Part shown: piece by piece, positions 1 to 10,240 of the stretch
Layout of the letters: each line of letters starts with the position of its first letter
Numbering within the stretch: the stretch's first letter is position 1
Notes under the pieces: generated by a model
What the model was told of the DNA's origin: nothing
Databases searched by the model: none
What the model saw: the letters and a program-made list of their open reading frames with translations, nothing else
Origin: Phascolomyces articulosus
Lineage: Eukaryota > Mucoromycota > Mucoromycetes > Mucorales > Lichtheimiaceae
NCBI GenBank assembly: GCA_025677815.1
Contig: JAIXMP010000024.1
Coordinates: 496,001 to 560,000, forward strand
Direction: 5' to 3'
Length of the DNA stretch: 64,000 bases
Made by a program: the position numbers and the translations under genes

Positions 1-456
1 AAAAGAGGCTTATTTAGTAAGAACAACCTCCCATTTGTTGCCATAATATTAATATATTTCCTTATAAGATTATTTTTTATTATCATAAAACATAAAAAAT
101 AGCCTAAGTTAGCTAAAAAAAAATATTATAATTTAAGTATACTTTCTATAACACATTATTTTTTGTATAAAACAAAAAAAGGATACACAGGTTTTTTTAT
201 AAGAAGTTGGATGTAGCATTTTAATAATTATAAATGTATTTTTTGAAATCATAATGGTGGTTTTTTTTTTATATAAAATGCTTTTAATTTTTATACTAAA
301 CATTTTTTATTTTTATGCTCAATATTTTTTATTTTCACACTCAACAATGTTTATACGTTTAAAATTTGGTTTTTATTTAAAGTCTCTGTTGAACACATCG
401 TCCTTGTCGGACTTTTTTGTTCGAGACAGATATTAAGAGAAAAAAGTGGATGAAAA
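1..456. other. AT-rich flank, no gene seen
   Basis: Low-complexity AT-rich DNA with poly-A and poly-T runs. No reading frame here carries recognisable protein features. It lies 3' of the minus-strand LINE remnant and may include part of its 3' untranslated tail, but I could not find an element end or a target-site duplication. Confidence 0.4.
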
Positions 457-476
457 CCCTGCGCTCGTAAGCAGGG
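457..476. repeat. Short perfect hairpin downstream of the LINE remnant
   Basis: CCCTGC and GCAGGG form a perfect 6-bp stem around an 8-nt loop. It stands out in AT-rich DNA and lies about 225 bp beyond the stop codon of the minus-strand LINE fragment, so it could be a 3'-UTR structure of that element. That role is inference. Confidence 0.4.
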
Positions 477-701
477 AAAAAGGTAAGAGGGAAAGGTTAA
501 AGGGTATGTCATATAAAATATGAAGGGGTTACAGTGACTCTGTTTATAGAAAGTAAGTGACATAAAGTAGTAACTGTATCTAACTAAGCAATGAGAGTAC
601 ACTAGGGAAAAAGGAAATGGGGAAGAAAGAAAGGTAATAAAATAAAATAAAAAAAATAAAAGGGAAGAAAAGTAGTTATAAAGGGAGTATAAATAGTAAA
701 C

Positions 702-1433
702 TTACTCTGCTTCAGAGGGAGGAGGAGGAGTGATCCATTTTACCAAAGCCTGACCGGGAAAGTCATCGTAGTATTGTTGGAGGTTGCTGCCGGGGTGTTG
801 GTATGCATCAAGTTCTGCGAGTATTTTACACACAATTGGCCATTTGCTGCTTAAGTGTTGGATCCTGCGTAGTGAGGTTGGTTTCGATTTTGGGAGCTGA
901 TTTAGGATGTGTGAGAGAGGATCTTCATGGTATGATGGTAACTGTAGACGATGGTGCATGCGTAGACAATGTATAGCATGTTTTTTTGTAAGTATTTGTG
1001 AGGGGCATCTTGGACAAGGTTTGGGTCTTCCACCTGGAAGCCAACCAAGCCTCCATCTGATACAGCAGCTTCTTTCCTTGTTTGTCATTGGGATCCACAT
1101 TATTGGATCGACACCCAATTTCGGGAGACAGGCACATAATAGTTTTGCACCAGTCGGTGCAGAACGTATATTTTCGAAATTGTCAACTAAGTATTGGCGG
1201 ATGATTGTCTTAAGCATTGTTCCAGAGATATCATTATATGGTTGTGGGAGGAGGTTTACAATATCTGATTTGTTGCAAAGTTTGCTCCAGTAACTTCTTT
1301 TTTGTGCTTCGAGTCCCGGTAGTAATTGTGTTAGGAGTGCATCATCAGGTAAAAATTGTGCTCTGTATACAAATTTGACTTGCAATGCTGCTATTCGTTC
1401 TGACATACTTGGTAATTTAGTGAGATGGCGCAC
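702..1433 (-). pseudogene. 5'-truncated LINE (non-LTR retrotransposon) reverse-transcriptase C-terminal fragment
   Basis: About 243 residues are open on the minus strand with no good ATG at the front. The frame resembles the C-terminal tail of ORF2 polyproteins of fungal non-LTR retrotransposons: an alpha-helical segment, then a Cys/His-rich end of the form RPKPCPRCPS...HAIHCLRMHH, a CxxC...H...C...H arrangement. The reverse-transcriptase catalytic motif (YxDD type) is absent. Similarity seems to start abruptly near 1450, as expected for a 5'-truncated LINE copy. It cannot mobilise itself. The family assignment comes from motif memory. An alternative is a domesticated zinc-knuckle protein, which is less likely without a start codon. 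Confidence 0.6.
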
Positions 1434-1461
1434 AATGTTTATACAGGATTTTTCCTAATGA

Positions 1462-1518
1462 TTGGCGGGGCCATTTTTCCCATCTTGGCGGGGCCATTTT
1501 TTTCATTTTGGCGTTGGG
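1462..1518. repeat. Short GC-rich direct repeats (TTGGCGGGGCCATTTTT)
   Basis: The 17-mer TTGGCGGGGCCATTTTT occurs twice (1462-1478 and 1485-1501), 23 bp apart, followed by a weaker TTTTGGCGTTGGGGGG (1507-1522). The repeats abut the 5' truncation point of the LINE fragment. They contrast sharply in composition with the surrounding AT-rich DNA and may belong to another degraded element or to a regulatory cluster. Confidence 0.6.
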
Positions 1519-1739
1519 GGGTCTTTCGATTGGCAGCGTGATTTTTGTGATTGGCAGGAAGTAAAAATTACAATGACGGTGTAATTTCAGAAGTTGGCAG
1601 GATTACAAAATTCGTATTGCAGTTCAGAACTGTAAATTTAGCCCCCTCTTTAAAATAAATTTTCTTCTTTTTACTTTTACGTTGTAGCTTTATGGTTTAT
1701 TTAAAAAAAAATACTAAAATATAGGGGGAAAAGTATTAT

Positions 1740-1943
1740 TTAAGTATGAAAAAACACTAAAACATCCTCTCTCCCTCCATGCACTGGGATATGAACAAAA
1801 ATCTGTTCTGGTTTTATATCTATTTCCTTTCTGCAGCTATCACAGATTTTTTCATAGTCCCCAAATTGGTTATATGGAACAACCTCCAGGTGCAAGTAAG
1901 AGCAGTATAGTGGGTGTTTTGGTTTATCTACTCCCAATTCCAT
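1740..1943 (-). CDS. Hypothetical short ORF or exon, no recognised domain
   Basis: About 67 codons open on the minus strand from an in-frame ATG at 1943. The predicted peptide has one CxxC (CDSCRKE) and mixed charged/hydrophobic content that looks protein-like rather than homopolymer-driven. No family is recognised. It may be a terminal exon of the HTH frame upstream (2153-2512), but I found no convincing splice pair joining them. Confidence 0.25.
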   Translation of the reverse strand: MELGVDKPKHPLYCSYLHLEVVPYNQFGDYEKICDSCRKEIDIKPEQIFVHIPVHGGREDVLVFFHT

Positions 1944-2152
1944 CAACTTTTCTATTTCAGTTTTTAATAATCAAAATCATGTAGTATAGGGTCTGCATAA
2001 AAATATATGAACTGCTTAAATCGTTCAATATATTAATAATAGGCTAGAATAATGATTTAAAAAAGAACGAAAAACGCAAACATAGGTGGATATACATGTT
2101 ACTAAAGAAAATATTGAGAAGAAAGGTGTAACGGAGTTGTAGTTATACATTA

Positions 2153-2510
2153 TTAACAGACCACATATAAAAGGCGGTTTAATCTGATGAAGATTTCTTC
2201 AACAGCGTTGCCCCCACTAACAAGCAAACGACTTTCAAGGAGATGCAAAGCCCGCCCAATTTCAGTCCATTCGGCCAAAACTCTACAGACAGTTTTTCTT
2301 GATATGTAGAACCTTACAGCAATGACATCCTTTGGCTCCCGCTCTTGGAAATACATTTCGGCTATCTGTTGCTTTATGTTCACAGGTATCTTGGCTCGTT
2401 GTCGCCGATAAATTTCATCATAGACTTCCCATCCTTCTACTTCAAATAGATATATACGGTTGTGATGAAGCACCAAATCACAGTCAACATTTTGAGCACA
2501 ATCTATAAAC
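2153..2510 (-). CDS. Partial gene: helix-turn-helix (transposase-like) exon
   Basis: A minus-strand exon that probably begins after a TTTATAG acceptor (exon from about 2505) and is open to a stop at 2153. Its middle, around VNIKQQIAEMYF...RKTVCRVLAEW, reads as a helix-turn-helix of the kind that starts Tc1/IS630-type DDE transposases and related DNA-binding proteins. No DDE catalytic domain follows, so it is either a domesticated HTH protein or a decayed transposon end. An ATG upstream at about 2618 runs toward a possible donor, but the phases do not match by one base (next to a C8 tract). The 5' structure is therefore unresolved. Confidence 0.4.
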
Positions 2511-2785
2511 AAAAGCTATTAATAATTACAAAAGAAAATAAGTGATATTGAATAGAACACACCTTTTATTCGAAGAGCTGCAATAATCAAATGTGTGGGG
2601 GGGGTATGGGTAAGGCATTTTGCAAATGAATAAAAGTTATTTTACCATTGCGAATATACTACTTTTATATATTTTTATGATTAAATCCATAATGTAACAC
2701 AAACATAATCTCACAAATCCTCACTCATCCTCGCTCATCCTGATCCAAACCAAACCAAAGTAATTATTTTAAATTTTTTTTTATT

Positions 2786-3994
2786 TTATTTTAGAAGTTG
2801 TTGTCCTTGGCGACGTTTTCGCTCTTCAGCGATATGTGTTGCTACAGTCGCCAAGGGGATTTCTGTAACTCTAACAACATTGCACACTGATAACTTCTTA
2901 TCAAGGTGCAGATGGTATATTCTTTTACGCTCTTCCAGTGTGACTTTTTGTCTTATCCTTCTAGGCTGGACCTTGTCTTGGACTTGGTCTTGGATTAGGT
3001 CTTGGACCTGGACTTGGACTTTGTCTTGGACCTGGGCTGGTTGAGGTTGATGTGCTAGATATTTTTTTTTTTTTGTGAGCATTCCATGTATATATTTTTC
3101 TCATAAATATTTTAGGAATAGCTGAGGTATTTTAATGTATACAACTTACCGAAATTAACCTCAACCAGGTCAAGACTAAATATCCACTGATCTAGTGAGT
3201 CCACTGGATCAGTTGGTTGAACATTGCCCATTTCTTGGACTTGATCTAGGTAGAAAAATTATAAGTATATACTTTTTTACAGAAGTATTTAATATAGCTG
3301 AGGTATTTTTTAATGTGTATTAGTGTGGTATGGATAAGAATTAATGATAGAATTAATGACAAAGAGAGATGGAGACAGAAGAAGTCTTGTGAGAATCGAT
3401 ATAGATTTATTATAATGATCAAGATGATAATAAAGATAATTATATTCTAGTTTTACAAGTACAGTATTTATATATTTTCTTATCCATGCCACTTAATCAT
3501 TGATCATGGTAGTTTGTTAATATTGCATTTGTTTGATATAACGGATATATATTATAGGTGGTGTTCATGGTGATATAACACAACATAAGGAGATATAATT
3601 ATATTTGTTGTACATATATATATTTGTTGACCATTAGTCATTAGATGATTATTATTACTTTTACGCTCTTACTCATACAATGAGAAGGTATAGTAGTATT
3701 TGTATTATTTGATAATTATTGTGTATAGGATATTATACCAGGATCATTATTATTGTATTATTATTGGAATGAGGATTATGTGAGGCAACCGATATTATTT
3801 ATTTATATTATTATTTATTATTTGTGATAACACGATGTAGCAGAATCGGTGATAATATATATGAGAAGAAGTATGGATATGTAAATATGCCACAATTAGC
3901 ACTTACTAGCGAAAGGATCAATCGCGTCAAGATCCAGTAACAACTGATCAGATGAATCCAACAGTAGAGGGACTATATTCATGGGGCTGTTCAT
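2786..3994 (-). CDS. Small three-exon helix-turn-helix protein, intron 1 invaded by a solo LTR
   Basis: Exons on the minus strand: 3994-3907, 3245-3150 and 3054-2786. All three join in phase and give about 150 residues. Introns start GTAAGT and end CTAG. The N-terminal half is acidic with leucine-rich repeats (DQLLLDLDAIDPF, DQWIFSLDLVEV). A run of short QVQD repeats follows (about residues 65-85), then a basic helix-turn-helix (KVTLEERKRIYHLHLDKK...LATVATHI). Together this suggests a DNA-binding regulator or transposase-derived protein; no specific family is recognised. Intron 1 is 661 bp, but 576 bp of that is a solo LTR plus its duplicated target, so the ancestral intron was 85 bp, close to intron 2 (95 bp). 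The recovery of a normal intron size supports the model. Confidence 0.6.
3324..3894 (-). mobile_element. Solo LTR, family A copy 1 (571 bp, TSD ATTAG)
   Basis: The element starts TGTGG and ends CCACA (TG...CA with a 5-bp inverted end). It is flanked on both sides by the 5-bp direct repeat ATTAG (3319-3323 and 3895-3899). The whole 571 bp aligns by eye with the reverse complement of 13427-13998, which has the same ends. There is no internal retrotransposon coding sequence, so this is a solo LTR left by LTR-LTR recombination. Sense strand is inferred as minus from a TATAAATA box and downstream AATAAA-like signals in the other copy. It sits 7 bp inside the donor end of an intron of the HTH gene. 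Confidence 0.85.
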
Positions 3995-4687
3995 TTTGAA
4001 ATTAAAAAGGGTGTTGCAATTGAATTTTTTTTAAAAAGATACTCAACTCGGTAACCAGATCTGAAACTATTAAATAGTGTTTGCCATGTTGTGGACAGAG
4101 TGGTTCTTTGCATCGTTTGTTGTTCCCATGCTACAAGCAAACTCTTTTCACTGCCAACTCAGCCAATTTCATATATGTATGTGTAACTTAAGTATTTATT
4201 TTATTGATATTGTCGTATTCTACATAATAAAATAACTCTATGATAAAACATATATCATATAAGGGCTCAGCCCAAAGAACATGTCCAAATAAGGAAACCC
4301 AAATCCTTCAATTTTAAAAAGGAAATTAAGTCAAATCGCATAACGATGTACTACACAAAAAAATCTAAAAGAAAGGATCAAAGGGTGCGCCATATTCTTG
4401 CACTCGATCCTATAGATCCTATATTACTATCATTCTCATAAAAGAAATAATTATACAAGAAGGACCCGAATCCGTTATACATAATACATAATAATCCACT
4501 AAGCCCTCATCCATCATAGAATAGAAAAAGTATAAATAAGCCATTGTGAAAGTAATTGTAAAAACCCTTTAATCAACTTTTTATTTCCATTTGGAACTTA
4601 CATAATAAACCTTTAAGAAAAGTCTCAAAGGATTCATACTGTCCATTTTCTATTTTCTGATATAAAAACCTACCAAATTCCACAGTC

Positions 4688-5085
4688 ATGATCCAACTAT
4701 CTAATAAATTGAGGTCCTTTTATACTTTTTAGTGAGATATATATTTCTTATTATTTCTTTATATATACTATTGTTGTGTTTATATTTGTATTAGAGATAT
4801 TATTGATGATGGGAACTGTTCTTATTATCTTATACCTATCTATGATATAAGGTATTTATAAATACCTTATGTGAAAAATATAAAAGGTAGTAAAATCGAA
4901 AAAATAAAGACGATAAGAATACGTTGAGACTGTTATATAGATTTATTTAATAAAAAATAGTGATGATCAAACTATCTAATAAAATTGAGGTCCTTTTATA
5001 CTTTTCGATGAGGTGTTTATTTCTAATTATTTATCTATTGTCGGGTACGTGTTTATATGAGTCCATAGAGATGAGGATTGATATT
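4688..5085. repeat. Imperfect direct repeat, two copies about 275 bp apart
   Basis: Copies begin at 4688 and 4963 and share ACTATCTAATAAA, TTGAGGTCCTTTTATACTTT and the following TTTATTTCT-rich sequence over about 120 bp with scattered mismatches and small gaps. The space between them contains the 24-bp palindrome. The arrangement resembles the internal tandem duplications in the LTR at 9356-10235, but I could not find TG...CA ends or a target duplication here. Confidence 0.6.
4847..4870. repeat. 24-bp perfect palindrome
   Basis: A 24-bp stretch identical to its own reverse complement, centred on TTTATAAA with AAGGTA/TACCTT arms. It can form a cruciform or hairpin without a loop, or bind a dimeric protein. 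Chance palindromes are common in AT-rich DNA, but this length with GC-containing arms is unusual. Confidence 0.7.
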
Positions 5086-5673
5086 TGTTATTGTTAATTT
5101 ATGCCTTATGTTAAGAGGGCATTTATTCATTTCTTATTTTCTTTATTGTTGGACATTATACCTTATTTGGTATACCGTTCTAATTCACACCATTTCATAA
5201 TAATGGCGTTATTCTATTTTATTTATTATTTATTCTTTTTTTCCTCATTTAAATTTAGATACACCTATTTGGCGTATTCTTTTCCTACGGACACGACACT
5301 TATTCTTATTATTTTATTTGTATGCCTTATTTGGTACATCTGTTCCAATATACCTGGTCATAGCATTAATCTTATTCTTTATCCTTGTTTTTACCTTATC
5401 CTATTTTGTATGTGGCATAGACTTTACTTATTTATTCTATCTGATCTTATAGACATAATAATAATAATAATAATGAAGATATAATAAAATAATAGCTAAA
5501 GGGAAGAATAAAAAAGGTATAAAAAATAAAATAAAAATATAAAGATAATGGATCAGCATCGTACATCATTTTATTCTTTTTGGTAAAAATCGTGGCCGTT
5601 CAGCTATTTCATAGGCTGCTTTAACTCAGAACATTTCTAAATTAGGAAGGTAACGAGGAATGAATACTGAAAC

Positions 5674-5759
5674 CGATGTAATGATACTAGAGCTTTTGGC
5701 TGGGAGGGGTTCAGTATTATTTCCTCAATACATAGTAAACGATGTAATAATACTGGAGC
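5674..5759. repeat. Paired 20-bp direct repeats upstream of the recombinase gene
   Basis: CGATGTAATGATACTAGAGC (5674-5693) and CGATGTAATAATACTGGAGC (5740-5759) differ at two positions and are 66 bp apart, directly before the TATA box of the tyrosine recombinase gene. They could be recombinase or regulator binding sites, or the edge of the element; this is inference. Confidence 0.55.
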
Positions 5760-5775
5760 GGACTAGCTTTTGAGT

Positions 5776-5783
5776 TATAAATA
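5776..5783 (+). promoter_or_regulatory. TATA box of the tyrosine recombinase gene
   Basis: TATAAATA lies 57 bp before the chosen ATG at 5840, in a position compatible with a short 5' leader. Confidence 0.45.
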
Positions 5784-5839
5784 CTGAGAGCTAGAGACAA
5801 TGAAAAGTTTTGCTTTTTCTTATCATAAACTATTATACC

Positions 5840-8800
5840 ATGAGTTCCTCTAATGCTAATAATAACCAACCAACCAAACGAGGTCGAGGTCGCTCTCGCA
5901 AGAACAACAACGATCAGCAAGACACAGCATTGACAGATGCTGGATCGAGCAACAGCATGATCCTCAATGCTGATTCCTTCACTGATCTCGATGAGATTGA
6001 TCGTGCAATTGAGTTTATGGAGATAGATGCACGTCCGAGCACTGCAGTATCTTACAAAGGTCCGCTGGCTCATTGGGAGGTAAATTGCCGTATATATTTG
6101 GAATTGTGGTGGAAACCCATCGTTTATAGTTTTCAAAAATAGCAGCAAACTTTTATTATGTTTATATCTCAACATATATACTTTATATAATTATGGTCGA
6201 GTTTTTCTTTCATTTTATATACGATGGCTTAAGTTGAGATATCATAATTCAATTTTATGGCTTTATTTTACAGAGCCGAAAAATATTCAGATATATTTTA
6301 TGAATTGGGTTTCCATCGCAATTTCTTTATGGTTTTTCATGCATTATAACCACTAGTACTTATTTGGTGAATGTTTATAGAAATTCTGCAATGAGAATCT
6401 TGATCGCTTTCATGATATTGATCGAGAGTATCCCTACACTGTGGGTCCTCCCGAACGTATCATCGCGTTCTTCAATGATTTCGTGTTTAGGTGTACCTAC
6501 CAAAAACACGTTCAAATTGGTGCGGACACCAGAACTCAAATCGGCCTTAGAGCTAATGGCGAATCAAGCTCATCCGTTACATTGCCTCAATGTAATTTTT
6601 TTCAATTGTAGTATACATAGAATTATATGTATATTTATATAGGTTTTCTTTTGTTTATGGTATATTTTATAGTGACGGAGTCAGCACCTATCAGTAGAGA
6701 TGGCAGGTTTAACATCATCAAAGTTCCTTTGGGCATCGAGGCGGTCAAGCAATTCAGAAAGGCCTTGATGTACCTGCATAGATTTCAATCCTTACGCCGA
6801 CCAGTTTGCTGGCCATCGCCAAAAGACATCGACGAACTTAATAATGGGATGAAAAAGTACGGTCATGATCTGATTTACGATCAGGTCCAGACTGGTGCTG
6901 ACAGGGGTGCCCATTGTGTGATCAGAGATTCGTATAAACCTGGACAATTGATAAAGATTTTGAAGACCTTGTGGAAATCCGAAAGTGAGAGTGGTCTACG
7001 AGACATGTTCTCATTTTCAGTTCGGCACCACATGCTTTTACGCGACGAGGATCTGCGCCACCTGAACTTTGCTGACTGTTTTTGCACGATCCTTCCAAAG
7101 CAGCAGCATAAAGGGATCCAGCAAGCAGTTGCTTTGGTTTTTTACCTTGACAAGGGGAAAACATTAAAGGAGGGCGAAGTCAGGTTCGGATGTGCAATCC
7201 GACACGAGAATGTATACCGATGTCCTTTCAGTGCCTTTGCCTTCTATATGTTTAGTCAACATCAGGTATGCTTGTGCATATTTATAAAAAAAATTAGGGA
7301 TTCAATATGGACGCATTTTTTGGAAATATCTTTTATATCATGATGGTATAAAAGTTATTTTGGGCAATCAACTTTTGAGCAATATAAAATATAGGTTTTG
7401 GTAGAAGCTAGTAGCCATGGTTTTATAACAACTATATATTTTAATGATAAACCTGGAAAGAGAAGTATAAAGTTGAGTATTACATATTATTATTTGATGA
7501 TAGCATATTTTTTTTGTATATATATAGAGTACGACATAAACATGTTGATCAGGCTTGTTCTATATTTATGTACGTATCTTTTGTATCACTGTCTTTCTCT
7601 CTCAATAATATATGTGTATCCAACAATAATCCGTCATATTTTATAGTTATAATAATTTATGGATCTTCAAAAAAGGGAAAATCTATAGGTATAATGTGTT
7701 ATTTGATCATATTACTAATAATTATAGATGATTACAAAAAACGACTTAACTTTACATGAATATTTTTTTTTTCTTCATAGCAGCATTGCTTTAAGTTGAT
7801 TGTGTCCGAAAGATGTGTCCAAAGTGTCTGATAAAAGCTACTAAGTCACTAATATTAGTTAAAAAGGAAAATGGGGATTTCTTAGATGATGCAAATTGGC
7901 AAAACTGGAAGGTACTCCGTGGACGCAATGGGCCTGAAGAACCCATTAGCACCGCCCAGCAGTACAGAGTTGCTAAGGCTGTACTTACTTCTCTTGGTAT
8001 CCATTCCAGCAGAGTAACTCATGGTGGTCGTCATGCCGGTGCTATGGAAGCCGAAGCACTTGGTATACCACTGGATATCATTAAAAAAGGAGGAGGTTGG
8101 AAGGATCGTCTTGGCCGCCTTGAGACACATTATCTTGGTAAGTTGCCATCGCAATTTGCAAAAGGCATGGCAGGTTTTTGGGAGAAGTCTTTCCGCTTAC
8201 CAAGGAATAATGTGTCTCCCTCTCTCTCTCTTCAGCGCACCATTTTTCCTTGGATCGAAAATTATTTTGGGTCAGATAATGATTCATGGAAAAAATTTTG
8301 TGAACAAGAAATGAAGGAAAGAGATGATAACATAGACGATTCTATGTCAGATGATGACGCAGGGGAAGGTGGTGTACGACAACAAAGGCGCAGAAGAATG
8401 TCACCACGCCCTCTGTACCAAAGTGGTGATACTTCCAAACGTGGTTTTTTGCGGCTGTTGTTACGCTGTAGAAGGATTATCCTACAGGATGCAGCTGTTT
8501 TTTTTACGAAAACTGGAAGAATAATATGTTTGTTGATTCCACCTGTGTTCCTTTTAATTCTCCAGGGTTCAAGGAATTCCAAAAAGAGGTTGTCGCATCC
8601 TTGAGTGACCCGGACAACAACATCCTACAACAGTACGAAGGATTAGTCCCTTCTATTGTTGATTCACAAGTCGAAGTGGCGACCTGGCTTGGAGAAATCA
8701 GCAATAGAGTAGCCATTGGTCAAGAGAAGGCCGAAAATTCGTTTGCTCAACAGCAGCAAGTGAATTCACGCATGGAGAGTATGTTGCTTGGTGTAAACCA

Positions 8801-9143
8801 GCAACTACAACAAGTTTGTCGCAACCAGCAAATGCTGATTGTGAATCAGCATTATCTTGGTTACCAAGTGCAATCATTGATGATGGCTAATATGCCTGTC
8901 AATGATAGTAACTTCGTACCTCCTGCACCATCTTCTTCCTCTTCTTCTACCTTTGTCCCACTTCCACCTCCACATGTGCCGCTTCTGCTTCCTCCTATTC
9001 CTCATTCTACTCCTCCTCCTCTTCCTCCTTCTCCTCCTCCTCATCCTTCTTCTATAGATCCAAATAGGAATAGTAGCCGCCCCTCGACTAAATCAAAAGG
9101 GAAGAAATGGGCCAGATGGATATCTTACGATCCTGAAGCCTAA
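5840..9143 (+). CDS. Crypton/Ndc10-like tyrosine recombinase, with a one-base frameshift
   Basis: Exons 5840-6079, 6381-6591, 6673-7265 and about 7813-9143 join in phase (the start of exon 4 is uncertain, 7813-7869). An RGRGRSRK basic N-terminus precedes a fold resembling the CBF3/Ndc10 DNA-binding and recombinase domains that Mucoromycota carry in many copies. Likely catalytic residues are present: Arg in MLLRDEDLRHL, His and Arg in THGGRHAGA, a GGW box, and Tyr in LETHYLGKLP. The C-terminus has a leucine-rich helix (FLRLLLRCRRIILQDA), a coiled coil and Pro/Ser-rich tails. The reading frame changes at the T8 tract 8498-8505; one more T would keep the frame open. The copy is thus inactivated or the tract is miscounted. 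The family's usual role is DNA cleavage and joining for transposition. Confidence 0.75.
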
Positions 9144-9355
9144 ATTATATATATTCTTGTAAATATATATATGTTAATATGGTTCTTGTAATTGTAAATA
9201 ATCAAAAAATAGTTGTTTTTGGTTATGGGGAAGAAAATTTGTTAGTGAAGAGAAAATGTTTATAATTAGAGAGATTATAATTATTAGATTTGAAAGAAGA
9301 TGATCATTATTTAAAGTGTGGAGAAACCCTTCTACTCTACACTAAAATAACCATC
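9144..9355. other. 3' flank of the recombinase gene
   Basis: AT-rich with a TATATATATGTTAATATGG segment just after the stop codon. No gene. The CCATC that ends it is one copy of the target duplication of the next LTR. Confidence 0.4.
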
Positions 9356-10235
9356 TGTTGTATCCAACATACAATGGCTTCTTAATTATTATTATTATTC
9401 ATAATAGAAAACGCTATTCACCCTTTGCCTCACTTGTGTGGTGTTGTATCCAACATACAATGGCTTCACAATAAATAATAATTCTTCATTATTATTATTA
9501 TTATTACTGTCATTCACCCTATATCTCACTTGTGCGGTGATTCTATTTGGATAATTACTTATGTTACACACAGTATTGCACCATCCTCTTTCACATATTG
9601 TTAATTATGCTGGATCACGCAATCCTTCTAACGATATCATTCATGGTCTACTTAAATATACTGTCCTCATAACACGCAATCCAAATGATGCAATCTATAT
9701 TCTAATATTACACCATAATGTGCAAGTTGTGATAGTCCATCCATTGATGAGCACTTTCTTATAAATAGAGAGATTATTTTTTATCTTAATAAACTTGAGT
9801 TCATTATTTTCGGGTCTCGTTGACTTATCTCGTCTCCTTTTATTCTTTTTATTAATTGATTTCTCTCTGATACAACATGTGGTAATTATATTTGAAGCAC
9901 AGCTACTGTGACACAGATTATGCTTTTCTCCTAGGCATATCGTTCATTATGCAAACGCGTAATTCACTTCTTGATTCCCACCATCATCGTTCACACATTC
10001 TATAACTTCCATTATTCACACAGTTTTATAGCATACATAATTTAAATGATGTGGTCCATAAGAAATATGATACTGTAATACACACGTAGTGGCAGTCCAT
10101 CCATGATGAGCAAATTAGTATAAATAGAGAGATTATTTTTTGAATCATAATAAAGACACTGAATTATTTTGGGTCTCGTTGACTTATATTGTCTCCTGCT
10201 TATTTCTTTTATTTTTTGATCTTATTGATACAACA
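9356..10235 (+). mobile_element. Solo LTR, family B (880 bp, TSD CCATC) with nested tandem duplications
   Basis: The element begins TGTTGTATC and ends GATACAACA, a perfect 9-bp terminal inverted repeat of TG...CA type. CCATC flanks it on both sides (9351-9355 and 10236-10240). Inside, an 86-bp unit is repeated at the 5' end (starts 9356 and 9442). A 358-bp unit is repeated in the 3' part (about 9520-9877 and 9878-10235), each copy ending in GATACAACA. Each 358-bp unit carries TATAAATAGAGAGATTATTT followed by GGGTCTCGTTGACTTAT, so the putative LTR promoter is duplicated. There is no coding sequence. The alternative is a miniature LTR element with degenerate LTRs. Confidence 0.75.
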
Positions 10236-10240
10236 CCATC

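Larger units (their letters stand above)
3995..5673. other. AT-rich intergenic DNA with degraded repeats, no gene
   Basis: No credible coding sequence. The 5101-5484 frame is a hydrophobic product of T-rich DNA. The stretch holds a pair of imperfect direct repeats about 275 bp apart (4688 and 4963), a second imperfect pair around CCTTATTTGGTA (about 5164 and 5323) and a long palindrome (4847-4870). It looks like the remains of tandemly duplicated non-coding mobile DNA. Confidence 0.5.

Noticed and set aside
5101..5484. 127-codon plus frame predicted to be very hydrophobic
   Set aside because: T-rich repeat DNA encoding Phe/Tyr/Leu/Ile runs; it overlaps an internally duplicated non-coding repeat.
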